Assembly (NCBI GenBank): GCA_009746045.1
Contig: RPFO01000076.1
Coordinates: forward strand, 60,001-124,000
Direction: 5' to 3'
From: Mesostigma viride
Taxonomy: Eukaryota > Streptophyta > Mesostigmatophyceae > Mesostigmatales > Mesostigmataceae
Length of the DNA stretch: 64,000 nucleotides
A program made the translations under genes and the position numbers. Below the pieces are notes generated by a model. That model searched no databases, was not told where the DNA came from, and worked only from the letters and a program-made list of their open reading frames with translations. How positions within the stretch are numbered: the stretch's first letter is position 1; every line of letters starts with the position of its first letter. Shown piece by piece: positions 41,875 to 52,977 of the stretch.

Positions 41875-43709
41875 CAGGTGCCACTTCGTGTCTGCCCCAT
41901 GCGGCTTCGTGCAGCGGCTTGGACACTCGCGACTAAGGTGCCCATCCTTGTCGCAAAGGAAGCAGCCCGATTTGCGCGCATCCGTCCTAGTACCCGTCTG
42001 TGAGGACGTGCCCCCCCAGCTCGCGTCGGGGCGGCAGCGTCTTTGTTGCCGCCAGCGGCGTTACCCTGGGTTGCATCATGCGATGAGGCGTTGCGAGACC
42101 CCCCTTGGTTCCTGCTAGCACCGTGGCCGCCTTGCGGGCGCGCTTGTCTTGTGGCAGACGACTCACCCGACTTGGCCTTGGTCAGCGCGTCGACCTTGGC
42201 CTGCAGCTCGGCCACCACCGTGCTTACCGAGATCCGGCCTTGCGCGTGTCGTCGCATCATGGCCCTGACCTCAATGCACAGTGACCGCAATCGCCACGGC
42301 TGGCCGTTGGGCGGCGTGGGCAGCTCCATCTCCTTGGAGCCTAGCGCTTGCAGCCATTTCTGACACGCCAGCTTTTCGGACCAGTCCTCCACTTCGCCGG
42401 CGAACTCCATGAGGCGCTCGTAAGATTGCTCCGGGGTTTCACCCTCGGCTATCTTGAAACTGCGCCACTCACGCTCTGCCTTGATGGTCTCCACCGGGTA
42501 TTCCTGGCGAAGGAGGCCCCACAGTTCCTCGGCAGGGTCGACACCATACATGATGTTGTCATAGTCGGGCTGGCCACGCCCGTCGAAGCCGAACCACACG
42601 TCCGTGTGACGCGTGTACAGCGAGACCTCTCTCCACTGCTCCACCAGCCTAGCCACTCGCCTCAGCGTAAGGCCGTGAAAGAAAAAATGCATGTTGTTCA
42701 TCACAAACTCATGCATTACAGCGCCTTGCGTAGTCATGTATTGCAGATCAATCCATGACTTGTACGCGTTGTAGGCCTGCGCCAGCGTGGCCAGATTGCC
42801 GGTTGTGGAGAACTTCTCGCGCATGTCCACCCGTGGTAGGGTGGGCATCTTCGCGCCTTCCGGTATGAGGCGCACCCTTTGCGGGTACTGCACCCCATCG
42901 GCATCCTCCGGCGGTCGCTGAGCTGCGCGTCCCTGCGCCAGCGTGCTTGGTCGTGCTGCCTCCCGTACTCGGAAAGCCAGCGGCGTGGTTATGTCCTCCA
43001 TGGGCGGAATGCGCCCGATTGGCACACTTGACCACCGTGCAGTCGACCCGCCGGTCAGCGCCCCACCGCCTCGCCCAAACGGAATTGAGGCCCCGCCTGG
43101 CAGCATGCGTCCTGGTGCACCCCTGTGTGGGTCCATCGCGCGCGCCAGCCCTGCCCCGTTCTCCTCGTGCAATCCGTCTCGCGCTTGATCGAAAGGCAGG
43201 CGCCTGGGCGCCAGCGTATACTCGCCCCGTGGCTGACCATCCGCCTCACCAAGCAAGTCGTGTTGGGTTAGCGACCCAGCCAAAACCCCCGGTTCCATCG
43301 AAGCCCTTCCCGCCGCATTACCTGAGGTTGGCGGCTGGTCCCGCTCCCTCGGCTCCGCGGCAACACCACTGGGGCCCGGCATCGATGCCTGCCCGTCCCA
43401 TGGTGTGGACTGCAGATGACGACCCTCTACGGCCACCAATCTGTCGGTCACTTCCCGCATCTGCAGCGCCAATTGCTGCTGCAACTGTTGCGACTGTTGC
43501 TGCATCTGCGCTTGCATCTGCGCGAACAGCGCCACCATACTCAGCGGCGCTTCTTGGTCGCGACTCTCACCCACTGCGGGTACGGCGGGAGGAATCCCGC
43601 CATTCGACCCCGGAGCGGACGTGTCGGCATCTGCTCTATTTGCATCTGCCATGGCTCGAGTCTGCGCTCGCGTCAGTGGCATGCACCAGCTGACCGATGG
43701 GCAAAACAA
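41874..43709 (-). CDS. Gypsy-DNMT gag
   Basis: 611 codons; the likely start is the Met of MPLTRAQTR or MADANRAD a few codons in. The N-terminal third has a glutamine-rich coiled coil (LFAQMQAQMQQQSQQLQQQL). The middle is Pro/Arg-rich. The capsid-like helical domain runs from about residue 290 to 500 (TTGNLATLAQAYNAYKSW, WFGFDGRGQPDYDN, EREWRSFKIAEGETPEQS, KLACQKWLQALG), matching the retrotransposon gag pattern. The C-terminus is Gly/Ala-rich. The zinc knuckle is not in this frame but in the -1 (pol) frame. The frames can join at a G7 run (plus-strand C7, 42011-42017), after which the last 45 or so gag-frame residues are probably not native. Confidence 0.85.
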   Translation of the reverse strand: MFCPSVSWCMPLTRAQTRAMADANRADADTSAPGSNGGIPPAVPAVGESRDQEAPLSMVALFAQMQAQMQQQSQQLQQQLALQMREVTDRLVAVEGRHLQSTPWDGQASMPGPSGVAAEPRERDQPPTSGNAAGRASMEPGVLAGSLTQHDLLGEADGQPRGEYTLAPRRLPFDQARDGLHEENGAGLARAMDPHRGAPGRMLPGGASIPFGRGGGALTGGSTARWSSVPIGRIPPMEDITTPLAFRVREAARPSTLAQGRAAQRPPEDADGVQYPQRVRLIPEGAKMPTLPRVDMREKFSTTGNLATLAQAYNAYKSWIDLQYMTTQGAVMHEFVMNNMHFFFHGLTLRRVARLVEQWREVSLYTRHTDVWFGFDGRGQPDYDNIMYGVDPAEELWGLLRQEYPVETIKAEREWRSFKIAEGETPEQSYERLMEFAGEVEDWSEKLACQKWLQALGSKEMELPTPPNGQPWRLRSLCIEVRAMMRRHAQGRISVSTVVAELQAKVDALTKAKSGESSATRQARPQGGHGASRNQGGSRNASSHDATQGNAAGGNKDAAAPTRAGGARPHRRVLGRMRANRAASFATRMGTLVASVQAAARSRMGQTRSGT

Positions 43710-43977
43710 GAACCAACAAGCCTAGGTTTCGCTGAGAAGAAGCAACAACCAAAGGCTTTATAACAGGTGTCAAGGATAACGACTCGACTAGCCTGCCAGA
43801 AAAAGACAAGAGCCAGCAAATTCTGGCTAGTTCTATTTTCTTAAAATCTGTCTCAAGACACTTCCTTTACAAACTGTCAGCCAGGCCGTTCCCTGTACTG
43901 CTGATGGTTGCTAAACACTAAAGCCAACGTCTTGGCTTCGAACAGAAGGAAGCAGACTACCGGGTAGTCTCTTCGAG
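43710..43977 (-). other. Gypsy-DNMT 5' leader
   Basis: 268 bp between the 5' LTR-like repeat and gag. I saw no TGG-starting primer-binding site beside the LTR edge, which is consistent with the odd LTR arrangement noted in the findings. Confidence 0.5.
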
Positions 43978-45115
43978 TAAAGAAAGGAGGGCTCTCAGCC
44001 GAGGACAAGGAACTGTCCCTCGTGCCTGATAACCACCTTATTGCCTCCCCTGCTATAGAATAATGCTTTCAAAACACATACTTTGCACAGTCTGATGATG
44101 AAGCCGCACATGCGGAGTTTATTGAGAAAGTTAATACAATTACAACACGTTGATAGTCTCAATATCGATGCACTCCATGCTCACGAGCCCGCAGTTAGGC
44201 AGCGCTCCATGACATGCTACCGGCCTTGCTCCCAAGGAAAGGGAGAAACACGAAGGCCACTAACGAGAGACTCGAAGAGACTACACGCTGCGTGAGAGTC
44301 CTCTTCGACTATGAACCAAACCATTCGTCATGCCACACGCATGACACACGCCACACTTGTCAGTCCAGCCAGGAATGCCAAAACTATCTTGCTGCCTGAA
44401 CCATGCGAATAGAAACCGCATTCCAGTTGCCGTCCTGGCTTTCTACCACACATGCCAACAAAAGCAGGAAGGCATCCCGACAAATCTAAATTGCTACCCT
44501 GTTGCCGATCTCATCTCCTAGAGGCTCCGGCATTTCTGTCCCTGGGAATGTCCGACATTGAGTCACGTCCAGCAAGGTCGAAGCATAATATCCTTCAGAC
44601 AATCTGCACGCTCACACCTTGCGTGTGAGTGGCCCAGCAAACATTGCGTCTAATCGTTCCTTTCTAGAAGAAATCCCTTTTTAGGGCTGCCAGCGATTTC
44701 GCATTCATTCCAGCGATCTGGCTCCGCACCGCAAATTGTCCTTTTCCATTTTCTGTCCAGTCCTCATAACGTTGACCCGCTATTCTACACCACAAAGACA
44801 CCTGGCCTGTCAATAGCCTCGGCGCTGTTGAAGTCCAGCAGTCCAGCTTCAGCTCCAGCTGTCCACTAACACGCGTATGATCCTCTCGACGCTGCACACT
44901 TGTGCTGCCGTCCGCTCAAGTCAGTGCTGCGCGCCCAGCTGTGCCTGGCCCGGCGCGCGTGCACGTACACTTTCGTCCGCTCTTATGCTGCAAGTGCTAG
45001 TGTCCCCCCCCGGTCACTAGCCTTTGTCAAAAATGCGTAGAAGACAAATTCCTTGCGCACGTCACCGGTCTTGTGCATAGTGGGCGCCCGGATGACATAG
45101 CGCGCGTCCGTGACA
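43978..45115 (-). repeat. Gypsy-DNMT 5' LTR (main body, without X)
   Basis: 1138 bp matching 34094-35230, with one extra C in a C8 tract. Its right end, TGACA, directly abuts the ACTC duplication. It is not accompanied by the 143-bp X found on both sides of the 3' copy. Confidence 0.9.
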
Positions 45116-45145
45116 ACTCCTCCTCCTACGTTTGAGGCACGTACT
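45116..45145 (+). pseudogene. 30-bp Gypsy-B gag islet between two insertions
   Basis: ACTC (duplication of Gypsy-DNMT), 21 bases of Gypsy-B gag (CTCCTCCTACGTTTGAGGCAC shortened by its ends) and GTACT (duplication of Copia-2). Comparison with copy 1 at 29008-29037 shows it is the gag sequence between the two insertion sites. Confidence 0.9.
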
Positions 45146-45761
45146 AGTTGTATGAGAGTGAATGCCACGAATTCCGCCATGGTTCTTGCAGGAAGTTGCC
45201 TTTATTAATAACAGGAAACACAGACGTAAGTCACGTCACTTCCAAGACTGCACGCAGCACAGACGACAGGGTCGCAGTGCCAAGAGAACGTGCACGCAAG
45301 AACTAGCGTCCCGGTGCGACCAAGTCACACATATAGGTTGTTAGGGACGCGTCCAAGTATTCAGCTGCACTGTCACAGCTGAACTGTCAATCAATTGATT
45401 ACACAGACTCTGGCACGCCTTTGGCGCGGAGATCTATCAATTGTCCATACGGCTAGTCCTGTGGACCTATCCGTACACTACTCAGCATCAATTGTCTCAT
45501 AGGTCCTGGCGCGCTACAGCGCGCCTACCTATCAATTGACCATCAAGTCCTGTACAAGTCCTGTCAACGTCCTGCGGACTATCAAAGTGACACTTGTACA
45601 TCCTGTGTCCGTACGCGCCCACAGTGGCGCGCCGGGTACTGTCGGCACAGCCTAGGAAACGTCATAACTTTTACGTTCCTTAACCAAATGAGGCGTTCAA
45701 GGTGCCGTTGGAAAGAGCGTAACAATCTCTATCCATCTAACGTAAATCCTTTACGTTAACT
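45146..45761 (-). repeat. Copia-2 3' LTR
   Basis: 616 bp, ends AGTTGTATG and CGTTAACT, matching the 5' LTR throughout as far as read. The termini are AGTT/AACT, not TG/CA. The body holds several ATCAATTG words and palindromic GGCGCGC pieces. Confidence 0.95.
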
Positions 45762-46711
45762 CCAATCCCTTCTTTTCTTTAGGGATCACATCCCCTGCCA
45801 GGGACCCTTGAAGTAGCTTGAAATGTCCTTCACTCCAGCTTGAAGCTTGAACAGATGTCTTTAATGGCCATTGCCATTCCCCCAGCCTTTTCTTTTAAGG
45901 AACTGGAAAAGAAACAGATCTGCCACAGGGAAAACCATTCCATGAGAAATGGATAAAAACCTATGGAAGTGGCATTACAGAGTACCACCAGATATTAGAA
46001 GCACACAAAATTAAATACATACAGGTTAATTCTATGAGGTCTTCTCCAGGAATTAATCCCATCACCTCGGTAGAGCCTCCAGTACAATGACCTTCTGGCG
46101 GTGAGTTACATTAATCCCAGATACTAATCCCATAAAACCCAGTACATATTCAATATAAGTACAATAAATCCATGACAATTAAAATACCACTTGACAAAGT
46201 AAGGCGTATTACAATAGTTTGCCTGTCATTCTCTCAACAGGGGTCTATTGGCGCCCGTCTTACGGCGCCCGTCTACTTGCCAGATGGTAAACTGCCACAG
46301 CAAACAAATGACAAAATGAAACACATAGGCAACAATTAAATCCTGCCCTGGGGAACTAGGGAAGTCTGAACAGGCAAACACCTGAACAGGCCAGCTTGTA
46401 GAAACATAATACCAGGGAATCGAACCCCGCCCTATAAACCCCAGAATAAAGGTTCCCAGACCATTGTGAGAGGTATGTACAAATATACATTTCTTTTAAA
46501 ATAGAATACATGGTCTGTAATGGACCTGTCAACCTTGTGTAGTCAACAGCATGAACCCCAGCCAAAACCTGGCTGTATCCTGATTAAAATCAGAGTGAGT
46601 GTACCATGGTCCATGAGCCTTAGTACAGACTAAAATACAGGTATTATGCCAGTCACAATGCTGACACTACCACACAATCTGCTCTCCAATGCCCTATAAC
46701 CATGCACCAGC
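45762..46711 (-). other. Copia-2 3' untranslated region with polypurine tract
   Basis: Beside the LTR the sense strand reads AAAGAAAAGAAGGGATTGG, the polypurine tract. Near 46412-46431 the sense strand has GGGCGGGGTTCGATTCCCTG, the same T-arm-like word as in Copia-1. No coding sequence. Confidence 0.7.
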
Positions 46712-47462
46712 TTAGACAGCTTGCTGAGATGGGTCCATCAGAGACTGAAGAACCTTGTATTGCACTGCTGCCTTCTGCACTAGCTTGGTCAAAGCATCAG
46801 CAGGATTGTCAACCCCAGGGATATGCTCAATATTGGCCAAGGAGGACAACTCCTTAAGAAGGAGATAATCCAAGTCCCTACTTCTGGCCATCTGCCTGTG
46901 CACAAACTGCACCATCCCCATGGAGTCTGTTTTTAGAAGAGTGGTAACCTGAAGTGGCCAAGGAGTGTTAGAAGTCATCTGATGAAGCAACTCCTTCAGA
47001 TAAAGGCTTGTGTGAATGCCTTCACAAATAGCCCTGCATTCTGCCACATCACTGCTGACAGCCACCCGTTTGTGCAGGCGACTAAACCAGCTCACCAAAC
47101 TCCCCAGGCCTTCCTGTCTGAGCACAAAGAGCCCTGCAGCCCTGCCCCTGACCTTGGAGACCTGCCTGCTGTCCATTGAGCTATCCACATACAGCTCCAT
47201 GCAAATGGGTTGTGATAAATCCACTGCAGACAACAGAATGCCAGATGAAGCCCTGACCTGATCAGCCACCTTGGCAGACCCTAGCTCCACCAGCATGTCA
47301 TCAGGCAACCTGGCTATGACCATAAGGTCTGGCCTGGAAATGCCTGCCACCCAAGCAACCATGCCCCTCACCATAGGACACAGTGCCTGTGTGATGGTTG
47401 GAGGAAGCTTGCTAATGAGGGTCTCTTGATAATCATTGCCCCCCACCAGCAGCATACGCCAC
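46712..47462 (-). CDS. Copia-2 pol C-terminal part (end of RT, RNase H)
   Basis: Continues pol in the -1 frame: MLLVGGNDYQETL, then the thumb/connection (MVRGMVAWVAGISRPDLMV). RNase H has LYVDSSMDSRQV, DVAECRAI and LLKTDSMG as the three acidic blocks, and the tail has DNPADALTK. It matches Copia-1 block by block. It is separated from the main pol frame by one missing base in the G7 run (plus C7 at 47464-47470). Confidence 0.85.
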
Positions 47463-50196
47463 TCCCCCCCTTCTTCACCAGTGTGGCCTCCATGCCCACA
47501 AACAGCAGAGGCTCATTCTCCACCTGCCATTGCTCCCTACCCAGAGGAAACTTGGACTTAATGATGGAGATCAGCTCCTTAAGCCACGACGTGGGAGCTA
47601 TCAGATGTAGGTCATCCCCGTGCAGCGAAGCATACACTGGTAGGCCTTCCCATTGCCCCAGAAACAGACAGGGGTCTACAGGAGAGACCTTCAAGTTGCA
47701 ATGCTCCTTCAGGAAACGGTTGAGAGTCTCCCTCCAGATTATTGGACTTGACCTCAGGCCCTCCAGGCCCTTGAGGATTTTAAGGAACTCCGTGTGGATG
47801 TCCCTTTTCCATACAGCAGGCACCCTAACATAGAAAGGCGTCTTGCCCTCCCACTTTTCCTGTGCCACATCTGCATCCCCCTCCAGAAATGCCCTCTTGA
47901 AGTCTACCACCACTGAGCCATAGTCCAAGCCCTTGTTGAGAAGGCCTAGAAATACACACAGCAGCAGCCTCCAAGTGTCATGCAACATGCCAGGGGTATA
48001 CAACTCCTCAGCAGTGCACTCACCAGTACCCTTGAACTCATTCAGCACTGGCCTGACATGTGGTACCTTGACCCCGTCCACCTCCTTCATCTTGATGACA
48101 AACTTGAGCTTGAGTAGACGTCGTGCAGGAGGCAGGTCATTGACAGGTTCCACGCATTTCTTGGAGATCCAGTCCTCCCCAGATTTAATCAGACCCAGTG
48201 TGACCTGGGGACACATAATGGGAGAGGACATGAGCTTCACCAGGCCTTGGTAGTTGATAGGGCTGTGTCCAGCAAGTGAGTGAGGACCAATGCCCAAACT
48301 GCTTGGATGACTAGCAGCTGGCAGTATGAGGTCATCAACCAAGGGCTCCTGCCCCTGGCACACTTGCACACGCTTAACCGTCCTGGTTACTGCACGTGAT
48401 AGGTGAGTGGTCCTGAAATTAATCAGTGGGACCTGACCAGCCCCTTCCTTAGTCAGGAGAGAGGACGTGATCACTACCCCATCCTGGCATAGGAAATTCT
48501 GCCCCAGAAGAGCAGGTCCTTGATAGCCCTCCAAGACACAAAAAGCAGTGTCCTGTCCAAGGATAGGAATGAATACCTCACCCAGTACCTTCACGTGTAC
48601 CCCGCCACTGAAGTCAGACACAAACTGATAGCTGGGTTCAGACATGCTGTACCCTGCTGCAGCCCTGGTCCCAATGATGGAAACCTGAGAATTAGTGTCT
48701 ACCTCTAAGGCAGTGTCCAGCCCCAGATTGCCATGCCACCTGAGCTTGGCTACCTTGGGCTGCTTCTTGGCTCTTTGTAGAGCCCCAATCAATCCAGCCA
48801 AACTTGTCCCCCTGGGCTTGGTTAGTGCCTTGGGCTTGACAGTTGACTCCCCAGCTGTTGACCTTGCAGCCTGTTCAACAAGTACCTCTGCAACCTGGCC
48901 AGGGCTGACAGATTCCCCTGCAACAGATGTGGTCGTTGCGTCAGTGATGTCACTTGGGACCTGAAAATCCTGCAGATCCTGTGAGCCTTGTGCCTGACTG
49001 CCCTCATTCATCAGGTTAGGCTTGACATATGACCAACTCAGCCGGTGCACATGCTTTGGTTCGTCCTCCATGCTGACCAAGCATGCGTGGCTAGCTTCAT
49101 CAACCTGGGTAACCACCCCAGGACTCCAGCTACCACGTTTGCCATAAAGGCTAGGTTCCTTCCAAGCTAGGACCTTCTGACCCACTTGTGGCTCCAGCAT
49201 CTTCCAACCCCGGTCCTTCTCCCTCAGCTTGGCAAAGGTGACATGTGCAGCATGTTTCCAGCCCTCCAGCACATGTGGTGGGCACAGGCCATGATATAGA
49301 CCCATTGGGCTGACAGCAACTCCATCATAGTAGAAGTTAACCCTGCTGTTCAGCTGCTGCTCCACGTTCCTCAGCCATGCACTCCTGACAAGTGCAGGTG
49401 CAGACAAGGGTACCCAGTCTTCAGAGATGATCAATTTCTTGACCTCCTGGATTGCCCTCTCGATAGCACCCTGCTGCCCATGAGCCTCCCTAGGTGTAAC
49501 CAGCAACTCAGGAAGGGTAGGATCACCCTTGAGATGCTGAAACTGCATGTCCACCTGGATCCTTGTGGTAGGAAACTTGGCTCTTACATTCTGCAGGGCA
49601 GCCAGCAAGTACCTGTTCTTCATAGAAGGTAAATGCTCTAGCACCTTGTATTTCGTGTACCTGTCCACGCACACCAACAGTTGCATGCCCCTGATGTGTT
49701 GGATATCACACTGCAGATCACCAATGCTCTGAGGTAGAGCTTTGGCATGTGATTTCCTGGGCTTGTTGGAGGACAACTGGCACTTACACCGTGAGGCAGC
49801 TTGCTGACACGCCTTAAGAAGGGGTGCCCTGCCCATACGGAAGGCAAAGTTGTTTGACAGAGAAGTGGCATGCCCAAACATGTTGTGGATTCGGGCACCC
49901 AACTCCTGGTACACAGAGGAAGCAGTCCCTGGCACAGTCAGGACTGTGCTGTCAGGTTGTCCAGCATCACCATGCTGACTTCCATCCTGTTCTGACTCAG
50001 AGCCTGAGTCACCCTGCTCATGCCCAACACCTGGACCGCCAGCAGGGACCACATGCATACCACCAGAGGCCTTCACACCCCTCTGTGGTTGTACATTGGT
50101 TTCTCTCAAAATGAGAGGTCCACCCTCGTGCCCAGCACGAGGATGCATGGGGTCAGACATTCTTACAGCTGCATCAGCTGTCAAGGACGTCTTCAT
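47463..50196 (-). CDS. Copia-2 pol main part: integrase, protease-like, RT
   Basis: Integrase about 95-390: zinc-like region (H104, H109, C130, C137, C139), triad D164, D216, E246 with HGQQGAIERA, and C-terminal domain VLAWKEPSLYGKRGSW. Protease-like domain about 490-575: LEVDTNSQVSIIG with D500, later ALLGQNFL. RT about 690-900: HVRPVLNEF, VVVDFKRAFLEGD, LRSSPIIW and YASLHGDDLHL (D861, D862). So the order integrase-protease-RT and the DTN motif are as in Copia-1. The main frame ends with a junk tail beyond the G7 frameshift. The pol frame is preceded by a TAA near 50307, and it is not in phase with gag. Confidence 0.88.
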
Positions 50197-50336
50197 AGGA
50201 ACCTGTACCTCTCCAGGTGACCTGGGGCCACCCTGAACCTGGAGATCACCCTCTTGTTGCCCAGATATAAAATCTGCATTGGAGCACCTGGCCTCCCCCT
50301 GGGTGAATTAAGGTGTGTAGGGGTTGCCTCAGACAG

Positions 50337-51448
50337 TCACTGCTCCTTGTTGTCTTCTTGCTGACTGCCCTTTGAAGGCTGGCCTGCCTGGGACTTGTTG
50401 TTGTTCTTCTTGTTGTTGTTGTTATTCTTGTTGCTGCCCTGGCCCTGGGACTTCTTGAAGCTGGGACACTCCTTCTTGATGTGCCCCCACCCCTTGCACA
50501 GGTAGCATTGTATCTTTGACTTGCCCTGGCCTCCCCCCGTTGTCAGACGCGTTGCCCTGCTTGGGCTGACCACCCACCCGCCTGAACACCGACTTGGAGT
50601 GTGACCTCCTGTCAGAGTCGGGTGAATGATCGCCCTTGCGCTTGTTATGGTTGCCCCTCGTCCTCCTTGGCTTCTGTCAGCCTCAGACGTCTTGGAGCCC
50701 CCTGGGTACGCCCACCTGCCTGGGTAGCCTTCACTGCTGGCACTCCACCCTCAAACAGCTCCTCTGCCTCGAGTGCTTGTTTGATTATGACCTTGTAGGC
50801 CTTGAGGGTTGAGTGTGGGGCACACATGACCTTTAAGGAGCCACGTGTCGCCTTATCCAGCCCAGAAACCTTGAGCCAGTTGGTCAGGGCTATGTTATCA
50901 GCAACATTAAAGCCGTGAGCCCTGCCCTCCTCAACCATTTTACAATAGTTAAGGAAGTTCTGGATCAGGTCTCCCTTGACCTCCCACCCCTGGTATTTAT
51001 CCTGCCAATGGATCCCCACTTTCTTCCTCTGATCCTCTAGCAGCTCCTTTAACTCTGCCACGTAGCTGGACCAGGCCTTGTTGGCCTTCTTACACTCTCT
51101 AGTGAGGTCCTTTATCTGATCTGTACACTTGCCAAAAGTCTGGCTACCTATCCAGATCTGGTAATAGTTTGTACCACCGTACAAACTTGGAAACCCCTCT
51201 AGCCCCTCCACAAACTCCTCAGCCTGCTTGGGCTTTGTGTCTGACGTGACAGGTTGCAGTTGATTCACAATAAGCAAACCCTGGGTAGTGAGATCATAAC
51301 CAAGAACAGCTTGTGCATTATTATTATTGTGATGAATGTTGGTAATCTCTCCGGTAACCCCCACGTCATCTACGTGAGCGGTCCCACTACCAGCACCACC
51401 ATTATTCCCACTGGCTGGGGCACCTTTGCTACGGCGCCCGTCTGCCAT
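50337..51448 (-). CDS. Copia-2 gag, two frames, with zinc knuckle
   Basis: The first frame (51448 to 50645) starts MADGRRSKG and has the gag helical body (KPKQAEEFVEGLEGFPSLY, AWSSYVAELKELLEDQRKK, NWLKVSGLDKATRGSLK). It stays open to a stop at 50645. The second frame (to 50337) carries CYLCKGWGHIKKEC (CX2CX4HX4C) and an Asn/Lys-rich tail. The two frames do not overlap, so there is at least one frameshift around 50575-50650. It is the structural protein of the particle and binds RNA through the knuckle. Confidence 0.8.
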
Positions 51449-51756
51449 TCTGCACTACAAGCTATTCAAAAACACCTCAGCAATGCAGCAGAATAAAGTA
51501 TGTACAAAGAATTGTCGCAACTGCCGCCTGCGCCGGTGTCGCCTCCGCCCCCGCAAATCGCCGTTGAAAAATCGACAAAATTGTCGACGAGTACTGGAAA
51601 AAAAAAATTGGCCGACTTAGTAGTCAAGGCCCCGGAAGTCGCAGTACTCATATGCGAACTCACGATCCTCCATATCCGGCGTGTGTGCCGGAGCTGCGCC
51701 GGTATGTATCAAAACCGGTGTGCTCCCCGTCGCGAAAGTTGCGATGCGCCGACGCG

Positions 51757-52332
51757 CTACGAGGCGCAGAGGATGTGTAAAAATCGACAACAATTCCCAA
51801 CCTGCGGGAATCCACTCTCGCAAAGATGCGAGAAAAGCCACCAGGTTAATGAGAACCTGGCGTTCGCGACTGCGTACGCCGCGTGTGAGCAGCGACAGCA
51901 ACGCGAGGTCTTGAAATAAGTTTGTCGACACCACCGGCGCCCCCCCGTGCGTAGTGATGCCCAGTTTTGTAAATTTCTTTGGTAGCCGGTGAGTGAAGAG
52001 ATGGCGTTGTCCAGCTCCTCAATGGCAGTGGTGACTTCGGTCACCGACCGCAAACCTCCACGCACCTGGACCGTAAATTGCGACAAAATGTTGCGAATCT
52101 GGTCCAATGGCGTGCGTATAGCCGGCACCAACTGCGGCAAATCGGGGTCCTCGGGGAAATCCCCGAGCAATGGATGAGCTGCGCGCTGCCGACGATGAAG
52201 TTCGTCCAGCGATATCGTGACCTCGTCAAGCAATTGCTGCCACGACGGCGCAGCCGGTCTTGGTAAAGGATCAGCCGGCGGAGCGGCTATCTCCTCATCG
52301 CCGGGAATTCGGAATTCTTCAGAATTTGGCAT
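51757..52332 (-). CDS. Copia-2 extra 5' ORF between LTR and gag
   Basis: A frame starting 25 bases after the 5' LTR (MPNSEEFRIPGDEEIAAPP). It is helical (WQQLLDEVTISLDELHRRQ, VRGGLRSVTEVTTAIEELDN) and likely real for its first 130 residues. The frame then probably switches near 51930 to one continuing toward 51617 (FATGSTPVLIHTGAAPAH, MEDREFAYEYCDFRG). No family recognised. Position and helical content match the 278-codon ORF of Copia-1, but the sequences are too diverged to align by eye. Confidence 0.5.
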   Translation of the reverse strand: MPNSEEFRIPGDEEIAAPPADPLPRPAAPSWQQLLDEVTISLDELHRRQRAAHPLLGDFPEDPDLPQLVPAIRTPLDQIRNILSQFTVQVRGGLRSVTEVTTAIEELDNAISSLTGYQRNLQNWASLRTGGRRWCRQTYFKTSRCCRCSHAAYAVANARFSLTWWLFSHLCESGFPQVGNCCRFLHILCAS

Positions 52333-52356
52333 ATTTGGAACGAGGCGTGTAATACG

Positions 52357-52972
52357 AGTTGTATGAGAGTGAATGCCACGAATTCCGCCATGGTTCTTGC
52401 AGGAAGTTGCCTTTATTAATAACAGGAAACACAGACGTAAGTCACGTCACTTCCAAGACTGCACGCAGCACAGACGACAGGGTCGCAGTGCCAAGAGAAC
52501 GTGCACGCAAGAACTAGCGTCCCGGTGCGACCAAGTCACACATATAGGTTGTTAGGGACGCGTCCAAGTATTCAGCTGCACTGTCACAGCTGAACTGTCA
52601 ATCAATTGATTACACAGACTCTGGCACGCCTTTGGCGCGGAGATCTATCAATTGTCCATACGGCTAGTCCTGTGGACCTATCCGTACACTACTCAGCATC
52701 AATTGTCTCATAGGTCCTGGCGCGCTACAGCGCGCCTACCTATCAATTGACCATCAAGTCCTGTACAAGTCCTGTCAACGTCCTGCGGACTATCAAAGTG
52801 ACACTTGTACATCCTGTGTCCGTACGCGCCCACAGTGGCGCGCCGGGTACTGTCGGCACAGCCTAGGAAACGTCATAACTTTTACGTTCCTTAACCAAAT
52901 GAGGCGTTCAAGGTGCCGTTGGAAAGAGCGTAACAATCTCTATCCATCTAACGTAAATCCTTTACGTTAACT
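52357..52972 (-). repeat. Copia-2 5' LTR
   Basis: 616 bp, same ends and apparently the same sequence as the 3' LTR. It is followed by the right GTACT duplication, then Gypsy-B gag resumes. Confidence 0.95.
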
Positions 52973-52977
52973 GTACT

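Larger units (their letters stand above)
33952..45115 (-). mobile_element. Gypsy-DNMT: Gypsy retrotransposon encoding a cytosine methyltransferase
   Basis: A minus-strand element of 11164 bp flanked by ACTC (33948-33951 and 45116-45119). It has two near-identical 1.14-kb repeats, a 611-codon gag, an 1862-codon pol with an internal C5 DNA methyltransferase, and a displaced pol C-terminus with a PHD finger. The order PR-RT-RNaseH-IN places it in Ty3/Gypsy. The LTR-like repeats differ at two bases and one C-tract length, so insertion is recent. A 429-bp solo LTR of the Copia-3 family later split the pol 3' end. Cytosine methyltransferases in retrotransposons are known from the dinoflagellate Symbiodinium and the charophyte Klebsormidium; whether this is the same family needs alignment. 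Confidence 0.93.
45146..52972 (-). mobile_element. Copia-2, young Copia-type retrotransposon with frameshifts
   Basis: A minus-strand element of 7827 bp with two 616-bp LTRs that look identical, flanked by GTACT (45141-45145 and 52973-52977). Sense order: 5' LTR, an extra ORF, gag with zinc knuckle, pol, 3' noncoding region, polypurine tract, 3' LTR. It belongs to the same lineage as Copia-1. Despite the identical LTRs, gag and pol have several frame breaks, mostly in homopolymers. Confidence 0.93.

Noticed and set aside
42947..43693. Plus-strand open frame of 248 codons
   Set aside because: Antisense to Gypsy-DNMT gag, Pro/Ala-rich with no motifs.
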